Positions 55,452-64,000 of a DNA stretch of 64,000 nucleotides are shown piece by piece. Position 1 is the stretch's first letter; every line of letters starts with the position of its first letter. Below the pieces are notes generated by a model. That model made no database searches. It saw only the letters and a list, made by a program, of their open reading frames with translations, and had not been told where the DNA came from. Location: positions 682,001 through 746,000 of the forward strand of contig NZ_BBJF01000005.1 of NCBI RefSeq assembly GCF_000739735.1. The letters are read 5' to 3'. Made by a program: the position numbers and the translations under genes. Source of the DNA: Paraburkholderia ginsengisoli NBRC 100965. GTDB taxonomy: Bacteria; Pseudomonadota; Gammaproteobacteria; Burkholderiales; Burkholderiaceae.

Positions 55452-56327
55452 ATGTCCGCTGAATTTCGTCCCGCTCAACGGGTCCTCACTGTCGCGTGTC
55501 CGAGCGCGGCGGGCCAGGTCGCCGCCGTCGTCGGCTTTCTCGACCGGCACCATGGCTATATCGACGAACTGACCGTATTCGACGACGACCTCAGCAAACG
55601 CTTCTTCGTGCGCTGCGTCTTTCATGGCGTCGAGAGCCACGAAACGCTGCACGTCGCCGCGCTCAAGCGCGAATTCGCGCCGATTGCCGAACGCTTCCGG
55701 ATGACATGGGCGATGCACGACGTCGGCACGCGTCCGAAAGTGCTGATCATGGTTTCGAAGCTCGAACACTGTCTCGCCGACCTGCTGTTCCGCTGGCGCA
55801 TGGGCGAGTTGAAAATGGACATCGTCGGCATCGGTTCGAATCATCGCGATCTCGAACCGCTTGCGCGTCAGCACGGCCTGCCGTTCCATCATCTGCCGAT
55901 TACCGCCGACACGAAGCCGCAACAGGAAGCGCGTTTGCTCGACCTGTTCGACACGTCGGGCGCCGAGCTGATGATCCTCGCGCGCTACATGCAGATTCTG
56001 TCCGGCGACACGAGCCGCGCGCTCGCGGCCCGCGCGATCAACATCCACCATTCGTTTCTGCCCGGCTTCAAGGGCGCGAAGCCGTATCACCAGGCCCACG
56101 CGCGCGGCGTCAAGCTGATCGGCGCGACGGCCCATTTCGTTACCGATGATCTCGACGAAGGGCCGATCATCGAACAGGTCGTTGAGCGTGTCGATCATTC
56201 GTATAGCCCGGAGCGGCTGCTCGCCACCGGACGCGACGTCGAGTGCATTACGCTCGCACGCGCGGTCAAGGCGTTCGTCGAGCGGCGGGTGTTTATCAAC
56301 GGCGACCGGACCGTAGTGTTGCAGTGA
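55452..56327 (+). CDS. purU: formyltetrahydrofolate deformylase
   Basis: A 291-residue PurU, hydrolysing 10-formyl-H4F to formate and H4F. An N-terminal ACT-like regulatory domain (VLTVACPSAAGQVAAVVGFLDRHHGYIDEL) is followed by the formyltransferase fold with VLIMVSKLEHCLADLLFRWRMGEL. The active site INIHHSFLPGFKGAKPYHQAHARGVKLIGATAHFVTDDLDEGPII has the Asn-His-Asp set. The start is the ATG at 55452 after GGAGAGCGC. It is convergent with the betaine cluster. Placement near demethylation genes fits disposal of one-carbon units from betaine and sarcosine. Confidence 0.95.
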   Translation: MSAEFRPAQRVLTVACPSAAGQVAAVVGFLDRHHGYIDELTVFDDDLSKRFFVRCVFHGVESHETLHVAALKREFAPIAERFRMTWAMHDVGTRPKVLIMVSKLEHCLADLLFRWRMGELKMDIVGIGSNHRDLEPLARQHGLPFHHLPITADTKPQQEARLLDLFDTSGAELMILARYMQILSGDTSRALAARAINIHHSFLPGFKGAKPYHQAHARGVKLIGATAHFVTDDLDEGPIIEQVVERVDHSYSPERLLATGRDVECITLARAVKAFVERRVFINGDRTVVLQ

Positions 56328-56343
56328 GCGACGCGAAGTAAAC

Positions 56344-56373
56344 GCAAGACGCCGCTGAAAAGCGGCGTCTTGC
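56344..56373. terminator. bidirectional terminator between purU and the betaine-binding protein gene
   Basis: GCAAGACGCCGCT and its exact reverse complement form a 13-bp stem closed by a GAAA tetraloop, 17 bp after the purU stop. This is a very stable hairpin in a convergent gap, able to serve both strands, though T-runs are short. Confidence 0.7.
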
Positions 56374-56466
56374 TCTGTGCCCGGCATGCGTGTAAATCGC
56401 AGCGGCACTGCCGCTTCTTCAGTCGAGCGGCAACCCCTTCATACGGCTTTCACGTTCAACCGCGCA

Positions 56467-57324
56467 TCACTTCACCCAGCTATCCACGCGATCGCCATGC
56501 GCGCCGATCCACGCATCGGCGGCGGCAGTCGGCTTCTCGCCGTTCTGCGTCGCCAGCATCACGCTGTCGATCTCGCCCGGCTTCCATTGAAACTTCTTGA
56601 GGAACGCGACGACCGTCGGCGCCTTCTTCTCCAGTTCCGGATTCACCACGCTATCCACGTGCTCCGCATCGCCGAACACTTTCTTCGGATCGTCGAGGAA
56701 TTTCAGCTTGTACTTCGCGAACATCCAGTGCGGTTTCCAGCCGGTCACGATGATCGGCTTGCTCGCCGCTTCCGAGCGCGCGAGTTCCGCGGTCATCGCG
56801 CTGCCCGAACTCGGCATCAACTGATAGTCGAGCCCATAGGCCTTGATCGCCTCGGAGGTTTTCTGCATCACGCCCGCACCGGCATCGATGCCGACGATGC
56901 GCGAGCCGAACTCCGCTTTCTTTGCCTCCAGATCGCCGACGGTCTTCACGTCCGCGTTGTCCGGCACGATCAGGCCGATCTTCGCGTCGTTGAAGTTCGG
57001 CCCGAGATCGACGACCTTCTCCTTGAAGTTGTTCCAGTACGCACCGTGCGTGACCGGCAGCCACGCGGACAGCGTCGCATCGAGGTCGCCACGCGCCACG
57101 CCTTGCCACATCACGCCCGCCGCGACCGGCACGAGTTGCACCTGATAGCCGAGGCGTTTTTCGATCACGCGTGCAGCCACGTTGGAGGTCGCGACACTGT
57201 CGTCCCAGCCTTCCACGTAGCCGATCTTGATGGTCGGCTTCGTATCGGCCGACACGCTCACACTGCTTGCCGCCAGCGCCGCGCTCAATGCGCTCGCCAC
57301 GAAGATCTTTCTGATCAGTCTCAT
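56467..57324 (-). CDS. glycine betaine/quaternary ammonium ABC substrate-binding protein
   Basis: A 285-residue exported OpuAC/ProX-type binding protein, with a signal peptide to about residue 26 (SVSVSA). The betaine cage tryptophans appear in VEGWDDSVATSNVAA and TGWKPHWMFAKYKLKFLDDP. The segment MWQGVARGDLDATLSAWLPVTHGAYW is typical. It binds betaine, choline or carnitine; betaine is favoured by the neighbouring gbc genes. It stands alone without ATPase or permease genes, like the satellite binding proteins CaiX/BetX that share one core transporter. The start is the ATG at 57324 behind GGGAGAACGGCG. Confidence 0.93.
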   Translation of the reverse strand: MRLIRKIFVASALSAALAASSVSVSADTKPTIKIGYVEGWDDSVATSNVAARVIEKRLGYQVQLVPVAAGVMWQGVARGDLDATLSAWLPVTHGAYWNNFKEKVVDLGPNFNDAKIGLIVPDNADVKTVGDLEAKKAEFGSRIVGIDAGAGVMQKTSEAIKAYGLDYQLMPSSGSAMTAELARSEAASKPIIVTGWKPHWMFAKYKLKFLDDPKKVFGDAEHVDSVVNPELEKKAPTVVAFLKKFQWKPGEIDSVMLATQNGEKPTAAADAWIGAHGDRVDSWVK

Positions 57325-57336
57325 CGCCGTTCTCCC

Positions 57337-57382
57337 TTTGCCCGTTTGTCCGCTTGCCCGCTTGCCCGCTTGCCCGCTTGCC
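57337..57382. repeat. 8-bp tandem repeat in the leader of the betaine-binding protein gene
   Basis: The unit CTTGCCCG (plus strand) occurs three times exactly at 57353-57376, preceded by two variants (TTTGCCCG, TTTGTCCG) and followed by a partial unit. It directly abuts the ribosome site of the minus-strand gene, so unit number sets the spacing between promoter and start region. Confidence 0.85.
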
Positions 57383-57508
57383 GTCGACCAACCCATTGAG
57401 CATTTAGAATCGCCAACCAGAATTACCGGGTAGCGTTGTTTTGCGACATCCAGTTGTCCGCATGCGACTTCGCGCGCGTTTTCGCCGGCGCTTCCGCCTT
57501 GTTAAATC

Positions 57509-58762
57509 TTACTTATCGACGACCAGATCGCTCAGCGGCTTGCTGCAGCACAGCAGTACCATACCTTGATCGATTTCGCGCTGACGGATGCCGCCCGCGT
57601 GTTTCATCGCGACTTCGCCAGACACGAGCTTGACCTTGCAGGTGCCGCACATGCCTTGCGTGCACGACGCGGGCAAGCGCACGCCCGCCTTCTTCGCCGC
57701 GTCGAGCACATGCTGGCCGCCGCCGCATTCGATCTCGCGATGGCTTTTGACAAAGCTCACCTTGAAGCGCGTTTCCGTTTCGGCGGGCACCGGTACGATG
57801 GCCGGTTCGAAGCCTGCCGCTTCAGCGCGCGCTTCGCCGAAACTCTCCGGCGTGACGAACGAGCCTGCCTTCTGCAATGCATCCGCGACATGCGCGGTGG
57901 TCAATTGCGCGGCCACTTCGCTGACCGTCTCGAACGAAAAACTTTCCTCGTGATAATGGCTGCGATCGAAACCGCCCTCGTCCAGCAGCGTGCGTACCGC
58001 CTGCATATACGGCGCGGGCCCGCACGTGAAAATCTCCCGCTCCATGAAGTCTGGCGCAATCAGTTTGAGCAGCGGTAAAGTCAGAAAGCCGGTCACGCCT
58101 GGCCAGTTCGTGCGCGCGCCGACGCGTTCGCACACGAACGCGGTGCGGAAATGCGCCTGATTCGACGCGATCAGATCGAGTTCGCGCGCGAAGATGATGT
58201 CGTCGGGCGTACGCGCGCTGTGCACGAACACGATGTCGCTATCCTCGCCGAGTTCGTGATGCGCGCGGCTCATCGACATCAGCGGCGTAATGCCGGAGCC
58301 CGCCGACAGAAACAGAAACTTGCGCGCCGGATGCCGCGCGCAGGTGAACTCGCCGGACGGTCCCAGCACGCGCACTTGCATCCCCGCATGCAGATTGTCG
58401 TGCAACCAGTTCGACACCTTGCCGCCCGGCACGCGCTTCACCGTGATCGAGATCGTATGCGGCCGCGTGGGCGGTGACGAAATCGTATAACAGCGATTGA
58501 TCGCTTCGCCGTCTATCTCCAGTTCCAGCGTAATGAACTGGCCCGGCTCGAACACGAACGCCCGTTCGGACGGCGCGCGAAAGAAAAAGCTCTTCACGTC
58601 ATGCGTTTCATCGCGGACCTGGCAGCACACCAGCGTGTCGTCGGCATCGCTATTCCAGCGCGCGGGCAGCGCCTCCCAGAAGCGCGGCTGCGTGACACGG
58701 CTCGCCGCGCTTGAGAGGGGCGGCTCGGTGCTGAGCTGGAACGTCGCCTGATCGCGCATCAT
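57509..58762 (-). CDS. gbcB: glycine betaine monooxygenase reductase subunit
   Basis: A 417-residue electron-transfer protein: FAD-binding RCYTISSPPTRPHTISITVKRV, NAD-binding FLSAGSGITPLMSMSR and EIFTCGPAPYMQAV, and a C-terminal plant-type 2Fe-2S domain with CTQGMCGTC and LLCCSKPLS. It supplies electrons to GbcA, which lies 33 bp upstream on the same strand. In Pseudomonas gbcA and gbcB are arranged differently; here they are in one line. The start at 58762 (MMRD) has a GGGAG site. A 185-bp gap to the binding-protein gene holds the tandem repeat. Confidence 0.93.
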   Translation of the reverse strand: MMRDQATFQLSTEPPLSSAASRVTQPRFWEALPARWNSDADDTLVCCQVRDETHDVKSFFFRAPSERAFVFEPGQFITLELEIDGEAINRCYTISSPPTRPHTISITVKRVPGGKVSNWLHDNLHAGMQVRVLGPSGEFTCARHPARKFLFLSAGSGITPLMSMSRAHHELGEDSDIVFVHSARTPDDIIFARELDLIASNQAHFRTAFVCERVGARTNWPGVTGFLTLPLLKLIAPDFMEREIFTCGPAPYMQAVRTLLDEGGFDRSHYHEESFSFETVSEVAAQLTTAHVADALQKAGSFVTPESFGEARAEAAGFEPAIVPVPAETETRFKVSFVKSHREIECGGGQHVLDAAKKAGVRLPASCTQGMCGTCKVKLVSGEVAMKHAGGIRQREIDQGMVLLCCSKPLSDLVVDK

Positions 58763-58795
58763 GTTTTTCTCCCGCTCCGGGTTGCGGTGTCGCGC

Positions 58796-60109
58796 TCAGC
58801 GCATGAAGGACACGACTTTTTCGCCGTGCGAAACCGGCGCGGTGGCGCAGGCGTCATCGATTTGCGGGGCGTTGCCATACTCCGCGAGACGCCCGATGTA
58901 CCACTCGCAGAACTTCTCGACGAGTCCCTCGGTGAACGGCGAATACGGACCCGGCTCGTACGCGCTGCTGGCCGCGCCGCGTTGCGAGTACTCGACGAGC
59001 GCGCGGTCCTGATCGTTAGTCGCGCGCCACACGGCGGTCAGGTTGCCGACGTCGTAATCGATGCCCTCGCGCGCGTCCTTGTGCACGAGCCACTTGGTGC
59101 GCACGAGCGTTTTGCCGGCCGACAGCGGGATCACCGAAAAACTGACGATGTGGTCGCTCATGAAGTGATGCCACGAATTCGGCTGGGTCCAGAACGACAG
59201 CCCGCCGAGATCGGCCTGCTCGAAACCGCCGAGCAGTTTCCTCGATGCAACCTTCGCGTCCAGCGTCTGCGATTCGCCGTCGCGATCGAGCGGCAGGCGC
59301 TGTGTGCGAAAACCGGTGACCAGGTCCGCCAGCCGCTCGATCTCAGCCGACGGCAGCTTCATCGCCTCCCATTGCGCGGTGCGGCGCGCGACGGTCTCTT
59401 CGAACGCGGCCATGCCTTCTTCGTTGGCGGGCGTGCGTTGGTAACCGAAGCCGTACTCGTACAGCGAAATCGTCAACTCCGGATGATTCGCGACGCAGTG
59501 ATAGCACTCGCGATTGTTCTCCATCGTGAGTTTCCAGTTGCCGTCTTCGACAATGTCGATCGACGCCGCGATCTTGCAGCCGGCCAGGTCGTGCGGTAGC
59601 AGATACGGTTCCATCGCGGCGCGCATCACCGCGAAGTCGGTGGGCGGCTGGTCGGCGAGGCAAATGAAAATCAGGCCCGCCAGATTCTCGACGTGCACCG
59701 CCTTCAGGCTATGTTTGCAGCGATCGAACTGTTCGCCCATGTGTTCGGCGAACATCAGGTCGCCGTTCAGGTTATAGGTCCAGCTGTGATACGGGCACAC
59801 GATATTGCCGAGCGAGCCCTTGTCGTTATTGCACAGACGCGCGCCGCGATGGCGGCAGACGTTGTGAAACGCGCGGGCCTGCATGTCGTCGTCGCGCACG
59901 ATCAGGATCGAATCGTGGCCGAGTTCCACCGTGATGTAGTCGCCCGGTTCGGGCACGTCCGGTTCCACCGCCACCTGAATCCAGTGCTGGCGGAAGATCG
60001 CCGCCATGTCGAGCGCGAAGATCGATTCGCTCGTATAGAACGGTGCTTCCAGCGTGTGATTCTTTTTGCGGCGTTCGATCATCGCGCGAACGTCTGCCGA
60101 AACTTTCAT
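58796..60109 (-). CDS. gbcA: glycine betaine monooxygenase oxygenase subunit
   Basis: A 437-residue Rieske oxygenase that demethylates glycine betaine to dimethylglycine, releasing formaldehyde. The Rieske cluster ligands are C85-R-H87 and C105-P-Y-H108. The mononuclear iron site lies in ENNRECYHCVANHPEL near residues 196-211, with the distal aspartate in the C-terminal half. The ATG at 60109 (MKVSADVRAM) is followed by a family-typical KNHTLEAPFYTS. It is transcribed ahead of gbcB. Confidence 0.95.
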   Translation of the reverse strand: MKVSADVRAMIERRKKNHTLEAPFYTSESIFALDMAAIFRQHWIQVAVEPDVPEPGDYITVELGHDSILIVRDDDMQARAFHNVCRHRGARLCNNDKGSLGNIVCPYHSWTYNLNGDLMFAEHMGEQFDRCKHSLKAVHVENLAGLIFICLADQPPTDFAVMRAAMEPYLLPHDLAGCKIAASIDIVEDGNWKLTMENNRECYHCVANHPELTISLYEYGFGYQRTPANEEGMAAFEETVARRTAQWEAMKLPSAEIERLADLVTGFRTQRLPLDRDGESQTLDAKVASRKLLGGFEQADLGGLSFWTQPNSWHHFMSDHIVSFSVIPLSAGKTLVRTKWLVHKDAREGIDYDVGNLTAVWRATNDQDRALVEYSQRGAASSAYEPGPYSPFTEGLVEKFCEWYIGRLAEYGNAPQIDDACATAPVSHGEKVVSFMR

Positions 60110-60182
60110 TGTGTGCTCCGTTGCATGTCACGTCTGGCGCCGCGCCAGGCCCTCCTGGACGCATGCTGGCCCGAACCCGAAT

Positions 60183-60983
60183 TCAGTAATCCACAAGTTG
60201 ATGCTCGCGCAAATACGCGAGGATCACTTGTGCTTTTTCGACGGAACTCCCTTCAATTACGACGCTGCCGCCACGGCTCTCGGTGGTCGTCGCCGACAGC
60301 ATGCGAGCGTGCCCCGAGCGCTTCTCGGCAGCGGCGAGGCGCACCGGTTTGGCGGTCGCGGGACCGACGCGCCAGGCGAGTGCGTCGGATTCGCCCGCGT
60401 GCGGATCCAAAATGGTTTGCGGCGCGACCCTTTTGATCGTGCCTTCGCGCAGTCGTGCATACGCGTAAGTCGGCGCGGCGGTGGCGAGCGGATGCACGGC
60501 GATCAGCACCGGCAATTGAACTTCGACACGGCGGCGCAAGCCCTTCGGCATGAATTGCCGAACTTGCGCACAACCGTCGCGCACGGTGAGGTCGACCGCT
60601 GCGCCGACTAGCGGCATCCCTAATGCATGCGCGACGCGATACGGCAGCATGCCGCTGTCGAACGCGCCTTCCGCACGCGTGCCGGTCAACACGACGTCGT
60701 AGCCTTGCAGACGCGCGGAGAACAGAGTTGCGGCGTCTGGTTGCGCGTGGGTTTGTGTCGTGTCGGCGCCTATTTCAAGCACCTCGACCGAACGTGCGCC
60801 GAGCGCCAGATACTCCTGCAACGCCGGGTTCGATGGATCGCCGACGTGCAGCACGTCAAGTGTCGCGTCATGCGCTTTCGCGAGCGACAGCGCGATAGTC
60901 AATGCCGCCGCGTCATTGCGACTGTAGCGCGCGGTGCCGCTGACCGGATGACGGCCCACCGAAACCAGCACGGCGATTTTCAT
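60183..60983 (-). CDS. electron transfer flavoprotein beta-type subunit, betaine cluster
   Basis: A 266-residue ETF beta-family protein: IAVLVSVGRHPVSGTARYSRNDAAALTIALSLA at the N-terminus, the AMP-site VLTGTRAEGAFDSGMLPYRVAHALGMPLVGAAVDL near residues 95-129, and QLPVLIAVHPLA. It forms a heterodimer with the alpha subunit upstream (4-bp overlap). In dimethylglycine demethylation operons such ETFs carry electrons from the DgcAB demethylase to the quinone pool. The 73-bp gap to gbcA holds no gene. Confidence 0.9.
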   Translation of the reverse strand: MKIAVLVSVGRHPVSGTARYSRNDAAALTIALSLAKAHDATLDVLHVGDPSNPALQEYLALGARSVEVLEIGADTTQTHAQPDAATLFSARLQGYDVVLTGTRAEGAFDSGMLPYRVAHALGMPLVGAAVDLTVRDGCAQVRQFMPKGLRRRVEVQLPVLIAVHPLATAAPTYAYARLREGTIKRVAPQTILDPHAGESDALAWRVGPATAKPVRLAAAEKRSGHARMLSATTTESRGGSVVIEGSSVEKAQVILAYLREHQLVDY

Positions 60984-62149
60984 GCGAGCGCTCCTTCAGC
61001 GACAGCCGTTGAATTGAGCAACGCGGCACCGGTGCCCCGTGCGGAGCGCGCTGCGGCAGCCGCTTCGTTGAGCGCCGCGATGGTTTCGCGCGCGTCCGCG
61101 ATCACGGTCAGATTCGCGCGCTTCGCAATCGGCGCACTGGCGTCGAGATTCACCGCGATTACGTGGCGGCAATCCTTGATGCCTTGCAAATGCTGTACGG
61201 CGCCCGAGATCCCGAACGCGATATACACGCTCGCTTCGACGGTCTTGCCGGTCGCGCCGATCTGCTTGTCGCGCGTGAACTTGCCGTCGTCCACCGCGAC
61301 GCGGCTCGCGCCGATCGCCGCGCCCAACGTCGCCGCGAGCCGTTCGAACGCAGGCACGTCGGCGACACCGTTGCCCGCCGACACGATGAAATCCGCTTCT
61401 TCGAGCGCCAGTTGCGCCGCGTCGATTTCCTCGACGCCGAGATCGCGCACCACGCCCTTCGACGCGGCGGCGTCGCCTTCGACGTGCCACGCGACCCGCT
61501 CGCCCGCACCGACGAACGGCAGCTTCGGCTCGACCGCATTCGGCGCGAGCAGCACCACGTCGGGCAACGCGCGCGCGGCGAGCGCCGTATTCGCGTGGAT
61601 ATAGGCGGCTACATGCGCCGCGTCGATCTCGACGACATGCGTCGCGATGCTGGCGTTGGCGGCCGCCGCGTAGCGACGGCCGAGGTCGCCGTCGCCGGTC
61701 GCGTTGTCGGGCATGAACAGATGCGCCGGTGCGTAAGCGGCGACGCATGCGGCCAGCGCGTCGAGTTCGTCGAGCGGCGCGAACGTGCGACGGTCGAACA
61801 TCGGCAACACGATCAGCCTGTCGGCGCCGAGCGCGGCGGCGTCGCCGCTGAACTCGCCGAACACGAGCAGTACGACTTCGGTGTTCGCGTCGGCAATCAA
61901 CGCTGCGGCGGCAAGAGCCTGGCGCGCATGATCGTCCAGTGCGCCACGGTCCGCGTGCGCGGCGACCAGCAGCGCGCGTTGCGGCACGGCCGTCGTGCGG
62001 CGCGGTTTCGGCTGCTCGCGATGCGCGGCGAACGGCGCGTTCAATTCTGCTGCGGCCACGGCGCCGGTTGCGCCCAGTGTGATGCGCTTGAGCCCTTGCG
62101 CCGTCAGCGTGAACGGGCGGCGCGGATCGATTCGTTTGAGCGTGTTCAT
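60980..62149 (-). CDS. electron transfer flavoprotein alpha-type subunit, betaine cluster
   Basis: A 389-residue ETF alpha-family protein. An N-terminal extension of about 60 residues precedes the domain (RALLVAAHADRGALDDHARQALAAAALIA). The FAD domain has ADFIVSAGNGV near residue 280, RVAVDDGKFTRDKQIGATGKTVEASVYIAFGISGAVQHLQGIKDC and VIAVNLDASAPIAKRANLTVIADA. The start is the ATG at 62149 with GGAGTAACGCG before it. It lies 4 bp after dgcB and overlaps the beta subunit gene. Confidence 0.92.
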   Translation of the reverse strand: MNTLKRIDPRRPFTLTAQGLKRITLGATGAVAAAELNAPFAAHREQPKPRRTTAVPQRALLVAAHADRGALDDHARQALAAAALIADANTEVVLLVFGEFSGDAAALGADRLIVLPMFDRRTFAPLDELDALAACVAAYAPAHLFMPDNATGDGDLGRRYAAAANASIATHVVEIDAAHVAAYIHANTALAARALPDVVLLAPNAVEPKLPFVGAGERVAWHVEGDAAASKGVVRDLGVEEIDAAQLALEEADFIVSAGNGVADVPAFERLAATLGAAIGASRVAVDDGKFTRDKQIGATGKTVEASVYIAFGISGAVQHLQGIKDCRHVIAVNLDASAPIAKRANLTVIADARETIAALNEAAAAARSARGTGAALLNSTAVAEGALA

Positions 62150-62153
62150 CGCG

Positions 62154-64000
62154 TTACTCCAACGCCGCAGCAAACAGTTCGGCGACGTCCAGCACTTCCG
62201 GACGCGGCCCCACCACGCCTTCGAGCATCGCCGTGCAATTCGGGCAGCCCACCGCGACGATTTCCGCGCCGCTCGCGCGTGCGTCGTCGATGCGGATATC
62301 GGGAATGCGCCGCTTGCCCGGAATGTCGGTCAACGGCGCGCCACCACCGCCGCCGCAACAGCGCCCGCGCAGGCCGTGACGTTCCATCTCCACCACCTTG
62401 ATGCCGATGCTCTTCAACAGACGACGCGGTGCGTCGGTCTCACCGTTATAGCGGCCCAGATAGCACGGGTCGTGATAGGTGATCTTGCGCTCGGTGTACG
62501 CGGCAACCGCTTTCGGCGCCAGCTTGCCGCTCGCAACCAGTTCGTCGATCAACGCGGTGTGATGCTGCACCGTGTAGAAGCCGCCCAGCGCGCGATATTC
62601 GTTGCGCAGGCTATGCAGCACGTGCGGATCGGCGGTGACGATCTTGCCGAACGAGTATTGCGCCAACGTGCCGATCAGCTTGTGCGCGAGTTGCTGGAAC
62701 GTCGCTTCGTCGCCGAGACGCCGGGCCGTGTCGCCGGTATCCGTTTCGACGCCACCCAGCACCGCGTAGTCGATGCCCGCGCGGTTCAGCACCTTGACGA
62801 GCGCGCGCAGCGTACGCTGATAGCGCATGTCGAATGCGCCTTCTCCGGCGATCAGCAGCACGTCCACGTGACGTCCCGGCTGCGCGACCTGCACCTGCAG
62901 ATCGACCGCCCAGTCGTAACGCGCGCCGATGTCGTAGCCGTTTGCGCTGCCGGTTTCGCGCAGATTCGCGAGCGTGATCGGCCCTTTGCCGGGCACCGCG
63001 CCTTCGACCAGCGTCTGATTGCGCCGCATGTCGACGATCGCATCGACGTGTTCGATCAACATCGGGCACTCCTGCACGCACGCGCGGCAGGTCGTGCACG
63101 ACCATAACGTGTCCGCCTCGATCAGGCTCGAAATCAGCGGCTTGCCCGGTCCACCTGCATGCTTGCCGACCGCGATGCCGGGCGTCGGGCTGCCCGCGTA
63201 GTCGGCATCCGTGCCGCCGACCATGCCTGTCACCAGGTCCTGGATCAGCTTCTTCGGATTCAGCGGCTGACCGGCGGCGAACGCGGGACACGCGGCCTCG
63301 CACTTGCCGCACTGCACGCACGCGTCGAAACTGAGCAGCTGGTTCCAGCGAAATTCGACCGGTTTGGCGACGCCGTATTCCTTCGCGTCGAGCAGGGGCA
63401 CCTTCAACGCGGTGGGCGGCACGACGTCGTTGTCATTGCGCGCCGCAAAACGCTCCTGACGCGGATGAAACGCGAGGTGCAACAAGCCGGCGAGCGCATG
63501 CTTCATCGGGCCGCCGCGCGCCGCGCCGAACGTCATCGCAAAGGCGCCCGCCGCGATCAACACCGCGACGACCACCGCCAGAGCGCCGGACATCGCAGCC
63601 GCCGGCAACACGATGAACAGTGCCAGGCCGAGCGCGAATGAGCCGAGCAGCAGCGGCAGATGATCCCAAGGCCCTCGAGAAAGCCGCGCGGGCACCGCCT
63701 TCGCGCCATGCCGGCGACGCCAGACAAACACCGCCCCCACCAGCATCACAAGCGCGGCAAGAAAGATCAACTTGTCGAGCCACGGCGAATAAATCGCGAG
63801 CCCGTAGTTGACGAACACCAACGCCATCGCGAGAAGCGCACCGCCGGCAGTAGCGACGTGCGTTCGCGCGATATACGGATCGCGCGAAACCACGTGATGC
63901 AGATCGACGAAGTAGCGTTTCGGAATCGCCAGCAGATTGGTCCATCCATAAGCGCCCGCCGCGGTCGCGCGACCTTCGCGCCAGTACGCGGCGCGCCTGG
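62154..64000 (-). CDS. dgcB: DgcB, iron-sulfur subunit of dimethylglycine demethylase (5' end outside window)
   Basis: At least 615 residues, open to the right edge; the true start is beyond 64000. The visible N-terminus AYGWTNLLAIPKRYFVDLHHVVSRDPYIARTHV is followed by several membrane helices (AMALVFVNYGLAIYS, LIFLAALVMLVGAVFVW, LLLGSFALGLALFIVLP and more). Two 4Fe-4S motifs (CVQCGKCEAACP and CTTCRACVQECP) and two C-terminal CCG-type domains (HDPCYLGRYN, GRCCGGGGGA) complete it. It pairs with DgcA, expected just outside the window, to oxidise dimethylglycine to sarcosine and pass electrons via the adjacent ETF. Confidence 0.92.
   Translation of the reverse strand, partial: RRAAYWREGRATAAGAYGWTNLLAIPKRYFVDLHHVVSRDPYIARTHVATAGGALLAMALVFVNYGLAIYSPWLDKLIFLAALVMLVGAVFVWRRRHGAKAVPARLSRGPWDHLPLLLGSFALGLALFIVLPAAAMSGALAVVVAVLIAAGAFAMTFGAARGGPMKHALAGLLHLAFHPRQERFAARNDNDVVPPTALKVPLLDAKEYGVAKPVEFRWNQLLSFDACVQCGKCEAACPAFAAGQPLNPKKLIQDLVTGMVGGTDADYAGSPTPGIAVGKHAGGPGKPLISSLIEADTLWSCTTCRACVQECPMLIEHVDAIVDMRRNQTLVEGAVPGKGPITLANLRETGSANGYDIGARYDWAVDLQVQVAQPGRHVDVLLIAGEGAFDMRYQRTLRALVKVLNRAGIDYAVLGGVETDTGDTARRLGDEATFQQLAHKLIGTLAQYSFGKIVTADPHVLHSLRNEYRALGGFYTVQHHTALIDELVASGKLAPKAVAAYTERKITYHDPCYLGRYNGETDAPRRLLKSIGIKVVEMERHGLRGRCCGGGGGAPLTDIPGKRRIPDIRIDDARASGAEIVAVGCPNCTAMLEGVVGPRPEVLDVAELFAAALE

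Overview
The window reads as a Paraburkholderia-type betaproteobacterium. The evidence is very high GC, dense short-spaced operons, a red-type (form IC) RuBisCO operon, bacterial tetrahydromethanopterin (H4MPT) genes, and a lanthanide-type methanol dehydrogenase. The close match in gene content to the Paraburkholderia xenovorans group is recalled knowledge; no search was run. No rRNA, tRNA, CRISPR array or insertion sequence was recognised.

Positions 1-37,000 form one island for autotrophic methylotrophy. The cofactor genes mfnB, DUF447 and an orphan pqqA (24 codons) lie on the minus strand. Divergent from them is the operon cbbL-cbbS-cbbX-cbbF-cbbP-cbbT-cbbA-cbbE. Next come H4MPT synthesis and C1-oxidation genes: a dihydropteroate-synthase-like protein, dmrB, a sigma-54 regulator, a FolB-like aldolase, fae, a CitG-like protein, two ATP-grasp ligases, mch, mtdB, a beta-RFAP-synthase-like gene and a pterin dehydratase. 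The plus strand then carries xoxF-xoxG-xoxJ, a secreted protein of unknown role, an AhpD-like protein, a CbbR-like regulator, and an mxaR-S-A-C-K-L set. The inferred route is: methanol oxidised in the periplasm by XoxF, formaldehyde captured by Fae on H4MPT, oxidised by MtdB and Mch towards formate and CO2, and CO2 fixed by the Calvin cycle. The fhc genes and formate dehydrogenase are not in the window. Several minus-24/minus-12 (sigma-54) promoter candidates sit before H4MPT and xox genes, and a sigma-54 activator is encoded among them.

Positions 37,000-39,100 hold small accessory genes: a double-glycine-type peptide, a DUF1330 protein and an aldo/keto reductase. Positions 39,400-49,750 form a two-armed catabolic locus. 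One arm has a GntR regulator, a PEP-mutase/isocitrate-lyase family lyase, an MFS carrier, an aconitase-family LeuC/LeuD-like pair and a second, paralogous GntR regulator. The divergent arm has a NitT/TauT-type ABC importer and a glutaredoxin-DinB fusion. This is the least explained system here. I read it as a hydratase plus lyase route for a (substituted) maleate- or citraconate-like acid.

Positions 49,750-55,340 contain a lone tyrosine recombinase behind an AT-rich leader, a three-domain PNPOx/ferredoxin-reductase/2Fe-2S fusion, a glutathione transferase and a divergent LysR regulator. Positions 55,400-64,000 hold purU and a glycine betaine demethylation cluster (betaine-binding protein, gbcB, gbcA, ETF beta and alpha, dgcB cut by the window edge). 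Betaine demethylation also releases formaldehyde, so both ends of the window share a C1 theme.
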